Shown here in pieces: positions 8,380-18,907 of a stretch of 31,226 nucleotides of DNA. Within the stretch, counting starts at the first letter, position 1. Every line of letters starts with the position of its first letter. The stretch covers positions 1-31,226 of the forward strand of contig WKLE02006521.1 in NCBI GenBank assembly GCA_014885115.2, read 5' to 3'. The notes beneath the pieces were generated by a model. The model had not been told where the DNA came from, made no database searches, and saw only the letters and a list, made by a program, of their open reading frames with translations. A program made the position numbers and the translations under genes. The DNA comes from Asterionellopsis glacialis. Its lineage: Eukaryota; Bacillariophyta; Plagiogrammaphyceae; Rhaphoneidales; Asterionellopsidaceae.

Positions 8380-9435
8380 CTACAAGGGCTCTGGTAATTT
8401 TCCTTGGAAAACCCTTTGCATGAGTTCCTCTGCAGCTTCAGCTGGAGTTTCTCTAGTTATTGCATCGCATCTTTGGCGGGCCACCAGAGATGAGAATTCT
8501 GCAGCTTGTTTAAGGCTCACAGTTGCATCAGGTGATGATGACGATGACCACACGGCTGCAAGGCAAAAACCAGAAAACAATGCATCACCAGCCCCATTGG
8601 CATTGATATCACCATTAATTTTAAAGGCAGGAACATGAACAGTAGAACCAGGTGTCCAGCTTTTGATGTGCCCTGGACATCGACTTAGGCGATCTGAGTC
8701 AGATGATATACTGACTTTAGCTCCTCGTGACCCCAAGGACAAAACTACAACAGCACATCCATCCTTGTGCAACTTAGAAACATCTTCACCTCCGCAAAGA
8801 ATAGAAGCCTCTTCTTCGTTCAAATGTAGGACATCAACATTTTCCAGTGCTGGCTGCAACAGGGATTCACGGTGATTGTCAACGCTAACGCCATTTAAGT
8901 CTACACCGAAAAGGCAGTCAGGTCCAAGTTTCGATTTTGCCGAACAAAGCATTTCCTTTAATTCTCCTCCTTGCATTGATGGAAGCAAATGAGGATACCC
9001 AAACAAAAAGGCTTTACAATTTGATGGAGCAGAATCAAGACGACCAAGAAGCTCTTCAGTTGTAAAACCTTCATTGCATGCAAGATTCACAAAACACCCT
9101 CTACCCCCCGCTTTAAAAACTGGTAGAACTGCCATACTTGTCTGCACCTTCGGATCAACTAATACTAAATCTGTCTTGGCACCCGACCGAGTGTAAAAAT
9201 CAAGCATAGTATTTCCATTGTAATCTTTTCCCAGTTTAGTCAAAACAAAAATTTGTGTAGGGCTTTTTGTGATGAGAGCCAAAGTTGTAGCTGTCATGCT
9301 CGCCGAACCTCCAGCAGTCCATTGAGCCTCGTCATAATGCTCAATACTTTCTTCTGCTCCCGATTGAGTACATCCTAACAACTGCAAATCCAGACAACTC
9401 AATCCAGCGCATACAATGGAAACTGCTTCCGTCAT
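8380..9435 (-). CDS. PfkB-family (ribokinase-like) carbohydrate kinase
   Basis: 351 residues from ATG 9435. It begins with the family's first strand and di-Gly region (SIVCAGLSCLDLQLLG) and ends with the PfkB signature NGAGDALFSGF (residues 280-290, catalytic base Asp284). LNEEEA at 205-210 is the conserved N-x-x-E segment that helps coordinate metal and phosphate. The family phosphorylates hydroxyls of sugars or nucleosides with ATP. The N-terminal substrate signature is degenerate (GGSASMTA, where GG-N-x-x-N is usual), so I do not assign a substrate. The frame stays open upstream with ATGs at 9489, 9564 and 9579. The extension has a basic stretch then a hydrophobic run (KITLIGVVAITLT) and could be a presequence. 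I prefer 9435 because kinase homology starts directly after it; this start is uncertain. Confidence 0.82.
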   Translation of the reverse strand: MTEAVSIVCAGLSCLDLQLLGCTQSGAEESIEHYDEAQWTAGGSASMTATTLALITKSPTQIFVLTKLGKDYNGNTMLDFYTRSGAKTDLVLVDPKVQTSMAVLPVFKAGGRGCFVNLACNEGFTTEELLGRLDSAPSNCKAFLFGYPHLLPSMQGGELKEMLCSAKSKLGPDCLFGVDLNGVSVDNHRESLLQPALENVDVLHLNEEEASILCGGEDVSKLHKDGCAVVVLSLGSRGAKVSISSDSDRLSRCPGHIKSWTPGSTVHVPAFKINGDINANGAGDALFSGFCLAAVWSSSSSPDATVSLKQAAEFSSLVARQRCDAITRETPAEAAEELMQRVFQGKLPEPL

Positions 9436-9579
9436 GCTATTCGTCAATGTTATTGCTACTACTCCTATCAAAGTTATCTTGCACACCATGTGAGCTTTTT
9501 TTTGCCATCTCTCATCTTTTTTCTTTTTCGACAGGGAGGCAAGGTGGCTTTGATGCCACTCCATTTTTACGTGCGTCAT

Positions 9580-10111
9580 TTGATTGGCCGTGCTAGATAT
9601 TAGCGTATAGGTTAATTCAGTCGTGGAGGAACACACGACCCGAAAATAATAAGAACCTGCACTGAGAATAGCGCTTTAGTTTACCGGCACAAAGACCCTT
9701 CGTAATCTCAGCAGAGATCTAATGACCTGGGCCCTACACCTTTTACTATTCTGAGATCTGAATAATGGATCTTTAAAATTGTCCTATCGATTAAAACAGC
9801 AGAAGCTAAAAAAATGGAGGGTGTAACAGAAAAGGAACAATTACCGTGCTGGTGAATGATTCCTGAGATGTTTCAACATTGATTGTTTACAACTTGTATT
9901 GAAAACGTATCATAACAGTATGGTTATGTTGCGCGGAGAGGATAAAAAGATGTACGTAGGTATCTTCAAAACCAAACAACTGCAAATATAAACCCCGTAT
10001 TTATTTTTTTTACATGGGAAGGTTCTTTTTTATACATTGTTCCTTAAATTTATCAAGTCGAGCAGAGGAGCTTTAAAAACAATCGTTCAAAAGTAGCACT
10101 CTCTGTACCCT
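9580..10111. other. Intergenic spacer
   Basis: No gene supported. It carries the upstream region of the PfkB kinase and the 3' region of the citramalate synthase. AT-rich, with no notable repeats. Confidence 0.55.
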
Positions 10112-12388
10112 CTAGTAGGCATAATCATCTTCACATAGCATGCAAGATTGTGCATATTCAACTAGGGCATACTCAAAGCCGTCAACTAAAGCATTGAGAC
10201 TTGCACTGATAATATTGCGATCGACACTGACAGTTGTCCATGTTTCATCATTTTCTGTGTTGCGGAATTCAATCATAACGCGTGTTGCTGCAGCTGTAGC
10301 AGATTCGGGATCCAAGATGCGCACCTTGTAATCTACCAATTCCAGATCCTTGAGAGATGGATGAGTTGGAATCAATGCACGTTTGAGTGCACATGCTAAT
10401 GCATCTACTGGGCCATCCCCATCTGCAACCTCAAGTTGATTATGGTACAAGGGAGGAAGTTCCCCATCAACATTTGGCTAACATAAAACAAGTGAACAGG
10501 ATCGAAAGAAAGGGTTGAGAAGCAGAAAAAGGTTGAGGCTTTGCCAGCAGAAACCGAATATTACACAACCAGGAGAGGGCAGTATGACAGAATCAATTAG
10601 AATCACTGTTACGTACCATATCGTTATAATTGGGAGTACGTAATTGAATGGTAGCTCTTGCAGATGGATTCCCATTTCTTTGATTTTTATGGCTCTCTTC
10701 TTCACTTCCCATGTTTTGTCCGAATAAAATGACACGCGATGCACTATCAATATTATAATCATAAACTTGTACTGAATAATCCAATACACGAAAGGGTGGA
10801 CAATATCCCTTGGTGGAATGTAAAATCATTAAATGAACAGAGGCATCGGCACCCTCAAAGGTATAACCAATGTTCTCCAATTCTTTCACTCTCGTCAAAA
10901 TAGCTGTAGCACGTTCACTCACAACCTTGTCATTTTCAGTATCACTACCGCCATCTTGACCAAGTCCTGCTTCCTTAATTTTACCCATAATATTTTGTCG
11001 TCCACTTAATTCGGATATCAAAACACGCTTTTCATTACCCACTTTTCCTGGGTCAATATGTTGATAGGAATCAGGTGACCGTTCCATGGCTGCGACATGC
11101 AATCCACCCTTATGAGCAAATGCAGATGATCCAACATATGGTGCAGCATGGTTAGGTGTACGATTTAATATTTCATCCACAAATCTGGATAAACTAGTAA
11201 TTTCTTCCAACTGTGGCTTGCACGCCATATGTTCAGTTTCCACATGGAATGCCAAGGAGGGGATGATGGAACACAAATCAGCATTACCTGTCCGTTCACC
11301 AATACCATTGATGGTACCCTGTACCATCCCTGCACCTGAATTCGTTGCCATGATACTATTGGCTACTGCCATGCCACAATCATTATGGGCATGAATACCA
11401 ATCGTAACATCTGCGTTGGAGGCAAAGTATTCTACAACAGTCTTGGTAGCTTCTTCAATTTCCCATGGCATAGATCCACCATTGGTATCACAAAGAACCA
11501 ACCCCTGTACACCTGCATCTACAGCTGCTTGACAACATTGGAGGGTATAATCCTTATCATATTTGTACCCATCAAAGAAATGTTCCAAGTCAACATAGAC
11601 TTGTTGTCCACCCTTGGATAAGTATTCCACAGAATCATAAATCATTTCTAAATTTTCATCCAGTGTAGCACGTAATATATCGGTCACCTGCCATGAATGT
11701 GCCTTGGCAACAATGCAGACAGTAGGTGCCTCTGAATCTATCAATGCCTGAATTTGTGCATCTTGATCCACAGACACAGCCTTACGTCTTGTAGAACCAA
11801 AGGCTGATAATTTCGACTTTTCTTCAGACGTTAATTCTGTTTTCGCACGATGAAAGAATTCTGCATCTTTTGGATTAGATCCTGGCCATCCAGCTTCAAT
11901 AAAATCAACACCAAAAGATGCCAATCGTCGTGTAATTTTTAATTTATCATCACACGATGCTGATACAGATTCACCCTGTGTTCCATCTATATTATTAAAA
12001 ACACGACGCAAGAAAAGAGAGCAAGTGTTAGTCTATAGACATCGAAAAATAACACAAGACATCTGTCTCTATCATTCGGGAAAGAAGACTCACCTCGAAG
12101 TGATGTGTCATAAATAAGTACTTCCTTTGGTCCAACCTTAGCACGTCGACCATCGGTGTTTGAAGAGGTAGAAATCACATCCGTCTTCTTGGACTTGGCA
12201 AACTCTTCACGGATCCAATCATCATTGTCATGTTGAAGATCTGGAATGTCTGTCGAGATTTTCGAAGATGACGAAAACAAACAATGACTCTTGTGGGTTT
12301 TGGAAGGTGCAAACGAAAATGCTGCAATGGTAGAACTGCTGCTAGACAACAGTAGCAACAATGTTAACGATGAGAACCTAGTCATCAT
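10112..12388 (-). CDS. (R)-citramalate synthase, CimA/LeuA family, plastid-targeted
   Basis: Three exons on the minus strand (12388-12094, 11986-10617, 10477-10112) join in frame to a 676-residue protein. The first junction recreates YDTSLRDGTQGE across the intron, the DTxLRDG catalytic motif of the HMGL-like/DRE-TIM superfamily (residues 94-100). HAHND at ~297-301 supplies metal-binding histidines, and GERTGNADL is at ~328-336. The C-terminal ~190 residues form the LeuA-type regulatory/dimerisation domain. EAGWPGSNPKD and the overall pattern fit the citramalate synthase subfamily (acetyl-CoA plus pyruvate to citramalate, toward 2-oxobutanoate and isoleucine) better than 2-isopropylmalate synthase. 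Residues 1-28 are a signal peptide ending AAF-SFAP, so import into the plastid is expected. Presequence and insertions explain a length above the usual ~530. Confirming substrate preference needs a family tree. Confidence 0.87.
10478..10616 (-). other. Intron 2 of citramalate synthase
   Basis: 139 bp, donor GTACGT, acceptor TTAG. Splicing joins NYNDM to PNVDGELPPLYHNQ and brings the C-terminal LeuA regulatory domain into frame. Without splicing the frame ends shortly after NYNDM. Confidence 0.85.
11987..12093 (-). other. Intron 1 of citramalate synthase
   Basis: 107 bp, donor GTGAGT, acceptor ATAG. It splits the Asp codon of the DTSLRDG catalytic motif after its first base. Splicing restores the motif exactly, which makes this boundary secure. 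Confidence 0.92.
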
Positions 12389-13123
12389 TGAATGGTTTTG
12401 TTTGGAATACCTTGGAAACTCTTGTTGGTGTGTATCCTTGCTAGAGTATGTTGATGGTGTTCTCTTGTAAACCTTCTGATGGCTTCTCTCAGAGAAATAT
12501 ATTTTTTGTAGTTGAGGGGTTGATGGGCGATGATGGATGAACAGAAAAAGATCCCCTCCTTGTCTCTGGAGGTCTGTCTTTGAATCTCCGTATCACCAAT
12601 GAAAATGGAGAAACGTTTTCTACAGCCAATAGAGAGAACACCCTTGAACATGATGTAGCCAACATCTGCCAGACTTTCAGACTTTCATTGGTGGAAATTG
12701 ACTTGAAGAATCGAAATAGCGAACCCGGGGCGAAGACATCTTCCGGACGGTTTGTAGTTTCGACCGACCAAGGTCACGCGACCGCGCAGATACATTATTT
12801 GTCTGAAACAGACAGTCAGTAAAAGAATAGAAGAGAACCAAATGGAATTATGTTTCGGACAAATGTTTCGACGTACGTCGTACGTACGACGACTCACGAA
12901 CTTGGTGGAGCGAGCTGTGGGCCGTGAGATGCAAGACGATCCCAAAAAATGAAAAAAAAGAAAAAAAAAAAAGAAGGAAAAGCCGGTCCGTCGCAAATCA
13001 CAAAAAATGCAGTAATGCTATCGATGAATCATCATCATTCACTAGTCAGTCTGCACTCGTCAAGGAGAACAACCACACCCATTCAATCCAACAAATCGTA
13101 TACTGTAAAAGGAATAATTGAAT
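12389..13123. promoter_or_regulatory. Divergent promoter region, citramalate synthase / TCF25
   Basis: 735 bp between two divergently transcribed genes. Two overlapping perfect palindromes, CGACGTACGTCG (12869-12880) and GTCGTACGTACGAC (12877-12890), carry ACGT cores of the kind bound by bZIP proteins. An A-rich tract lies at ~12944-12980. No additional gene is credible: open frames here start at non-ATG codons and show no family pattern. Confidence 0.45.
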
Positions 13124-15518
13124 ATGAGTTCACGAGCTATTCGTCGTTTACGGGAAGAACGTGACTTTCCAAGCAATGATTACTCTGATATTGACGAGGA
13201 AGAGGAGGAAGAAGAACACCTGGAAACCAAGTCAAACCGTAATGCAGCTTTTCTTGCCATGATGGATGATGATTCTTCGTCATCATCATCGTCCTCATCT
13301 GATGAAGACGAAGAAGAATCGTTGTCAGGTGACGATAAGACAGATATCAATGAACATGACGAACAGGACGGAAAGGACAACGACGTCGACGACGCCAACT
13401 CCAATAATTTGGAAACCTCGAAGAAAGAACAACAGCAACAGCAAAAGCAGGACGAACTTCCACAAGAAGCCGACCAAAAAATTGAAGAAGAAGATTTAGA
13501 TGCCATATTGGCTGAATTTGAGGATCAAGATCAGAAAATTTCTGCTTCATCTGCTAATACTGGAAAACAGAATACGTCGAGTCGTACTTCCTCTTGGTTT
13601 CAAGTGATTAGTGGCGCATCGTTGGATATACGTGACTTGGATATTGAATATGTCATGCGAAGTTCTCTTGCACAGGAAGGAGGAGGAGGAAATGCTGCTG
13701 CAGCAGCAGCTTCCAATCCAGCTTCAGGTAGACAACGTCGTTCGAAACAAGTGTTTCTTTTTGGACCACCACGTAATGATTGGGCTCGTCCTCCTCACTA
13801 CGTTGGTGGCGGCATAGGCATGACATCATACGACACGGACTCGTCGTCCACAGCATCTACAGCGCCTTTTATTGTACCTTGGCCTTACAACAAAAACGAT
13901 GACAACGATAGTTATGAAAGTAGCGAAGAGACAGACGGTCATGATGCGGATGAACTTTCGTTACTGGCAGAACCTCAACTGTGGTATACATTTCTGTATA
14001 GTCAGGAACATCAGCAAGAATGTCAAGATTATGCTCATATACAACAAACAGGTGATGTCAATGCGTTGGCATTGTTTGTGGCACACCACCCTTATGTTAC
14101 AGAAGCTTTGTTACAATTATGCGCTGTACTGTACCAAACAAATCAAAGCCAACAAGGACTTGCATTACTTCGACGATGTTTATGGATCTATGAATGTGCA
14201 TCATTATCTGGTTTTCAAGGAGGAGGAGGTACAAGTACCGCTACTACACAGAGCAACTATTCTGATCATTTCATGGACTATGAACGGTCCGAAAATGACG
14301 GGTACTTCAAGGCACTTTTTCAACTTGTTCATGTATCAAGTATTGCTGGATGTATCCGAACATCATTGGCTATCTCAAAATATGTCTTATCACTTGATCC
14401 ACTCCGTGATCCAATGCACGTACTGCCGATACTAGACCATTTTGCTCTTGCATCCATGTCCACCATTCAAGACCAATTTGTTGTTGATTTGGTTTCAAGT
14501 CAAAGGGTACGTATTAAATGAAGTTTCATAATTCAAACTGCTTTCGTGTATGCGGTTGTTCTGCTTTGTACTTCTCTCATTCTGACGCTTTCTCTTTTTT
14601 TGAATTGGGTACAAAAATACAAAAATACACTAGATATCGGTAAACTATCTTGAAGCCATTTCGGAAGTACACCACAAGTGTGATTTACTTGATTTACCAA
14701 ATTGGTCCTATTCATATGCTTTGGCACTGTATCGGTTGGAACTAGAGGAGAAGGAAGACCAACAGCATGAGAATGAAATTACTTCGAAGAGTGACAATTC
14801 AGCTTTTGAAGCACTGAAAAAAGCTATTGAAAAATACCCTGAAGTTGTGGAAAAATTGTTGGATAAGAATGAAATTAACTTGATCGGGAGATCATTTCAA
14901 ACAGACTGGCCTAGTGTACTTCCACACCTTCGTCATCGAGCTCAACAGAAGCGCATGAATTCAGCACCATCAGTTTCATCCATGGAATTGTCAAAATCAG
15001 CAGCCAAGGCGTGTCAGTTGTTGGTACAGATATTTGTGGAACGCAATCATAAGTTATGGAGTGGAGACCATGTAGTCAAATGGCTATACAATGCCTGTGC
15101 CGACCTATCTAATGACGAGAAAAAAGAAACACCAGAAGACAATAATGATGCCATTCCATACCAACCATCACTTGCGCTTGCTCGGTATAGTACAATTGAT
15201 CCTGAAAAGTACCAGGACCGTATCCAAAGACTACCCGATGAAGCTAACCCTTTGGATCCTGCACTTTTAGGTCAAGCCATGAATATTGATCCAAACCGAA
15301 GAAGATTATTAAGACACCAAAGAAATCAGCATCAGCAGGGAGATGGACAGGATCTTTGGGGCCAAGGTGGATTAGGCTTTGGACAAGGTCAGCAGCAAGT
15401 AATGTTCGGAGGCCAGCCATTGCAGAACCTCGATCCAGACTCACCTTTGGTTGAGCTTTTCTGGAGAAGTTTAATGCCATGGAATCATGTAGATGGCGTC
15501 CCCCCGCCAGAACGGTGA
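13124..15518 (+). CDS. TCF25: TCF25/Rqc1 (NULP1) family ribosome-quality-control factor
   Basis: Two exons (13124-14506 and 14634-15518) give 755 residues. The start is ATG 13124, in a frame open from a TTG six bases earlier. The N-terminus MSSRAIRRLREE matches the conserved opening of TCF25, followed by the family's acidic, Ser- and Gln-rich disordered segment (residues ~20-140). The middle carries the TCF25 helical-repeat domain: NALALFVAHHPYVTEALLQL, then LRRCLWIYECA, and after a short insertion NDGYFKALFQLVHVSSIAGC with SKYVLSLDPLRDPM. It ends SPLVELFWRSLMPW, as TCF25 proteins do. TCF25/Rqc1 works with the Ltn1/Listerin ubiquitin ligase on 60S subunits carrying stalled nascent chains, favouring K48-linked chains. 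The length is close to fungal and animal members. Confidence 0.9.
14507..14633 (+). other. Intron of the TCF25 gene
   Basis: 127 bp, donor GTACGT, acceptor CTAG, phase 0. Splicing joins VVDLVSSQR to ISVNYLEAISEVHHK and extends the protein through the remaining TCF25 domain. Unspliced, the frame stops at 14521. Confidence 0.85.
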
Positions 15519-16139
15519 TAATTCAACTTATTGTATTGTTTGGAGAGCCCTGTATTGTAAAGATGTCCTTACCTCTGTAAATGCAGCTACGATTGAAATG
15601 CAATAGAGACATCGTGCAAGATAATCGAAGGATACTTGGGATTCACTGTAATCGTTGAAGAAACTCTAGTATTAAATATACTTCCTTTTAAGGTTAAATA
15701 GAAAACAATCTCTGGTAAATATTAACCCATGGTGGATCAGTAAGCGGTATTTATCTGGACAAATTTTATTTATTCAATAATACCAACACCTCGTTAGATT
15801 TCCATATCAAGATATGCCAATGGATACAAGTTGCCGTGTTATCAAGCTTAATTGTAGATAAAAGTTACTGATATACAGACAATAGTTCAGACTAATGAAT
15901 ACAAGTGAGTGTTGCCTGTTTGGCGTTTTGGTCTTTTAAAATATACATTATTTCTTAGGTAACGTGAATATGCATTGTATTTGATTTGTTGGATACTACT
16001 ACTTTGTACATTTCTCTTTTATATCTTTTCTCTGTAAATCTCTCTTTCCTGTGTTGGTATGCTAATTCTACTGTTTTCAGTCTGAATTCATTATTCTGCT
16101 CTTTGTTGTTTCCTCTCACCAAATTACTATTTTTCTTGA
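15519..16139. other. Convergent intergenic spacer
   Basis: AT-rich region between the 3' ends of the TCF25 gene and the coiled-coil gene. A plus-strand open frame from 15986 is the shadow of the minus-strand gene extended into pyrimidine-rich sequence. No other structure seen. Confidence 0.55.
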
Positions 16140-16733
16140 TTACTGACGGCGATCTATTTCTGATCGCAATGCTTCAAACATTTGGTCTTTCAAGACAATC
16201 GTACGCTCAAGATTTTCAATGGCTGCTTCTCGTTGCTGGAGCTTTAGTTCTAATTCTTGGACACGTAAGAGAAGGCTAGCCTCGCTATTGCTTGATGTGT
16301 CTTGTTTGAGAACACGTTGAAGGATAGGTGCCGAATTGATTCGGAGTATTGTGTTGAACTTGCGTTTTGGCTTCTCATTAGATAAGCACATCGATGATAC
16401 CTCCTTTTGCTTTATATCTGTTTCTTGTTGCCCATTGCCATTATCTCTTGTACATTCAGAATATGATTCTGATGAATCGTCTTTCAATGAGGACGAAGGC
16501 TTATCTTTCCAGGGTGTAAAAGAGTCTACCGTTGACTGAAGAGAAACTACTTTTGATTCCAGAGAATATATGGTATCGGCACGATAAGAATTTTCTTCGT
16601 GAAGCGATCTCAATTCGAGGTAGCTAGTTTCCAATGCATCGTTCGCGTTCTTCTTGAAGGTCTCCAGTTCTAATTCCAGGTCGGCAATACTCTTGGTGCG
16701 TCTCGACGGAAAGGTTTCTTCTGAGAAGGTCAT
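16140..16733 (-). CDS. Small coiled-coil protein, unknown function
   Basis: 197 residues from ATG 16733. I do not recognise a family. Two predicted coiled coils are separated by a polar Ser/Asp-rich linker: residues ~16-68 (IADLELELETFKKNANDAL onward) and ~150-197 (LLLRVQELELKLQQREAAI onward), with leucine heptads in both. There is no signal peptide or membrane segment. The layout suggests an oligomerising scaffold or cytoskeletal protein. The intact frame and the strong heptad signal argue that it is real. It may be a fragment of a longer gene, but no splice-joined extension is obvious. Confidence 0.65.
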   Translation of the reverse strand: MTFSEETFPSRRTKSIADLELELETFKKNANDALETSYLELRSLHEENSYRADTIYSLESKVVSLQSTVDSFTPWKDKPSSSLKDDSSESYSECTRDNGNGQQETDIKQKEVSSMCLSNEKPKRKFNTILRINSAPILQRVLKQDTSSNSEASLLLRVQELELKLQQREAAIENLERTIVLKDQMFEALRSEIDRRQ

Positions 16734-18907
16734 TGGATCTTTACTTATCTTCGATCACAAAACGTGCAATTCCCTTGGTTTCTTGTCGATTAATTTTTAT
16801 GAAGAACAGAATAGGAAGAATCTTTGAAAATAGAACAAAAATTGCTTTCACATGGGTCATAATATTCACAATTTAGTAGATCTCACTTAGGCTAGACTTA
16901 ACTGTACCTGGTACTGTCTGTACATACATTCGTCAGTATGAAGAAAAAAGTACTGATGCCATTGGCAAGTACAGTATGGACCAGTGTATTTCATTCCTTC
17001 CCCGCCACGTAGGCAAACAATATATGAAGCCTACTTATAAAAAGGCTTGGTCTTGGAGTTACTTTTTTATTCTTTTTACAAAATGTTGCGAAGTTGCTAT
17101 TAATATTTTTCACTAATACATAATCTTTATGTATCTTCCTACGTGGAAGGAAAACCTATTAGGACTAAAATGAAGTCGTCCTTTATGATTTATTTACTCT
17201 TGGAAAAACCTCCGAGTTTTTCAAGAAATTCGCCGGATAGTGAGTCCCGTTTCTAGAGACACTACTTAGTAAAAAATATTAAAAAAACTAGTTCTAGTGT
17301 ATCATATGAACATATATGGTAAACAGTACTGTACTACTATCGGCAGATGACTCAAAGTTGCGATGTACCTTGTAGGACTACAAGAACCGACCTAGTTATG
17401 GTATCCATTTCTGTTGAGTGTCAAGAAACGAACTTTTACATCTTGCAGAGAATGCAACGCACTCATCGGGGCGGAGAGAATTCTTCAAATAATACTGAAG
17501 ACTCAAATGACATCTTCCTTCTAGTCAAGAAAAAAGCTGGGAGATACCCTAATCGTTCACCAAGATTAAATTGCCCTTAAACAATTTAATCCATATTAAA
17601 ACATCCGAATAGTCATAAACTATATGCTTTACTTATTACCACCTTCTGACGTAGCAGCACTAGTATGCAGGAAAACAAGAACATTTTTTACTAATTTTCA
17701 TACGTGTCAGCAAACGTAAGCAGTCATATTTTTATATTACGGAGATTGCCACGCACGTGAGAGAGCATTTAACGACTCAAGACCCAATTGACACCATTCT
17801 TATAGGAAAGACAAAAACAATGAAGATGAATAAATATTAATTACGGTATTAAAAGAGAGTCCAAGAATGAGGTACAGTACTGTATCCAGCAAATAAATAC
17901 ACAGCCGACACCAAAAAATAGTGCTACACAATATCATAATTAGGGTTGTTCCCCAGCGGAGAGTTCTTGACTCTTGATATCTTTTTCGTTTCTTCATTAC
18001 GACGATATGAAGAAAGTGAAAATATTGTCTTGACTGTAGGATTCCTACAGCCAAACCTTCTACAGCAACCAACAGAAATCAACAAGCGACCTTATTATTG
18101 GAGCTCTCATGATAAATGTAATAATTTTAGCAACGGTGTCAGAAAGCGTACCAGGTATCTGCTCCGGATGATAGACGGCTCGCGTTACTCCTATTATTTG
18201 GCACTATCTCAAAGATCTGAAGATGGATGGCTTCGTTGGTAAAACTGTTTGGACCATGCAGATGACTCGCATTGAATGACTAAGAAATACCAGCATCAAA
18301 TTCTCATTCCATTCTTGGTTTCGATTGTTATATTTCTTGTTGACTGCGCTTTGGTCAAACTTAGAAAATTTATCAAGCTGAATACTAAAAACAAAAAAAT
18401 GCATAAAAAGTAAACCTCAATTTGATATTCTAATCATTTGAAAAATCGCATAGCTTAATTAAGATACTTTTTAATCATTCGGAATTGAAAAAACTCTGTC
18501 ACTTCTCGGAAAAGCTGCGCAATCGAATTATTTACTAGTGAGAATAATTACAATCTGCATCAAAGACCAAGAAAAACAATTACAAAGCCAAAAAGTGAAT
18601 AATGAGTTCAATAGAAATTCAGTTGTAAGACAACAACACACTCGTGGGTTTATAGAGGTCAGAAAACGAGCTAGTCTTCAGTGGCAATAATATAGCTCAC
18701 AGGAACAGTATTTGACTCCGACCATTCCTATGAGCGCCTCGACAAACACACGTTCACCTCCGGCTTAATGGAGTGCGAACTGTAACTCTTGAATCATCAT
18801 TCCCCGTATTGCCAGTAGACAATCAGTCAGGTCATTACAACTTACCTTGTATGTGCACATCTTTGGTGATTCATACGGTTCTGTGAAGTGATTTTTTACT
18901 TCTATAA
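16734..18907. other. 2.2 kb gene-poor region
   Basis: No supported gene. Open frames (for example 17347-17580 and 17946-18242) are under 100 residues and resemble nothing known. Small GTAC groups occur at 16902-16975 and around 17326-17365. A hairpin at 17199-17225 has near-perfect arms (CTTGGAAAAAC / GTTTTTCAAG). No tRNA, transposase or retroelement remnant was recognised. It could hold a non-coding RNA or simply be repeat-derived spacer. Confidence 0.5.

Noticed and set aside
12580..12996. Possible small genes in the divergent spacer at 12389-13123
   Set aside because: The candidate frames lack an ATG in good context and recognisable motifs, and they overlap A-rich and palindromic promoter-like sequence.
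17347..18405. Short frames on both strands in the gene-poor region, considered as transposon remnants
   Set aside because: No transposase, integrase or reverse-transcriptase motif and no flanking repeats were found.
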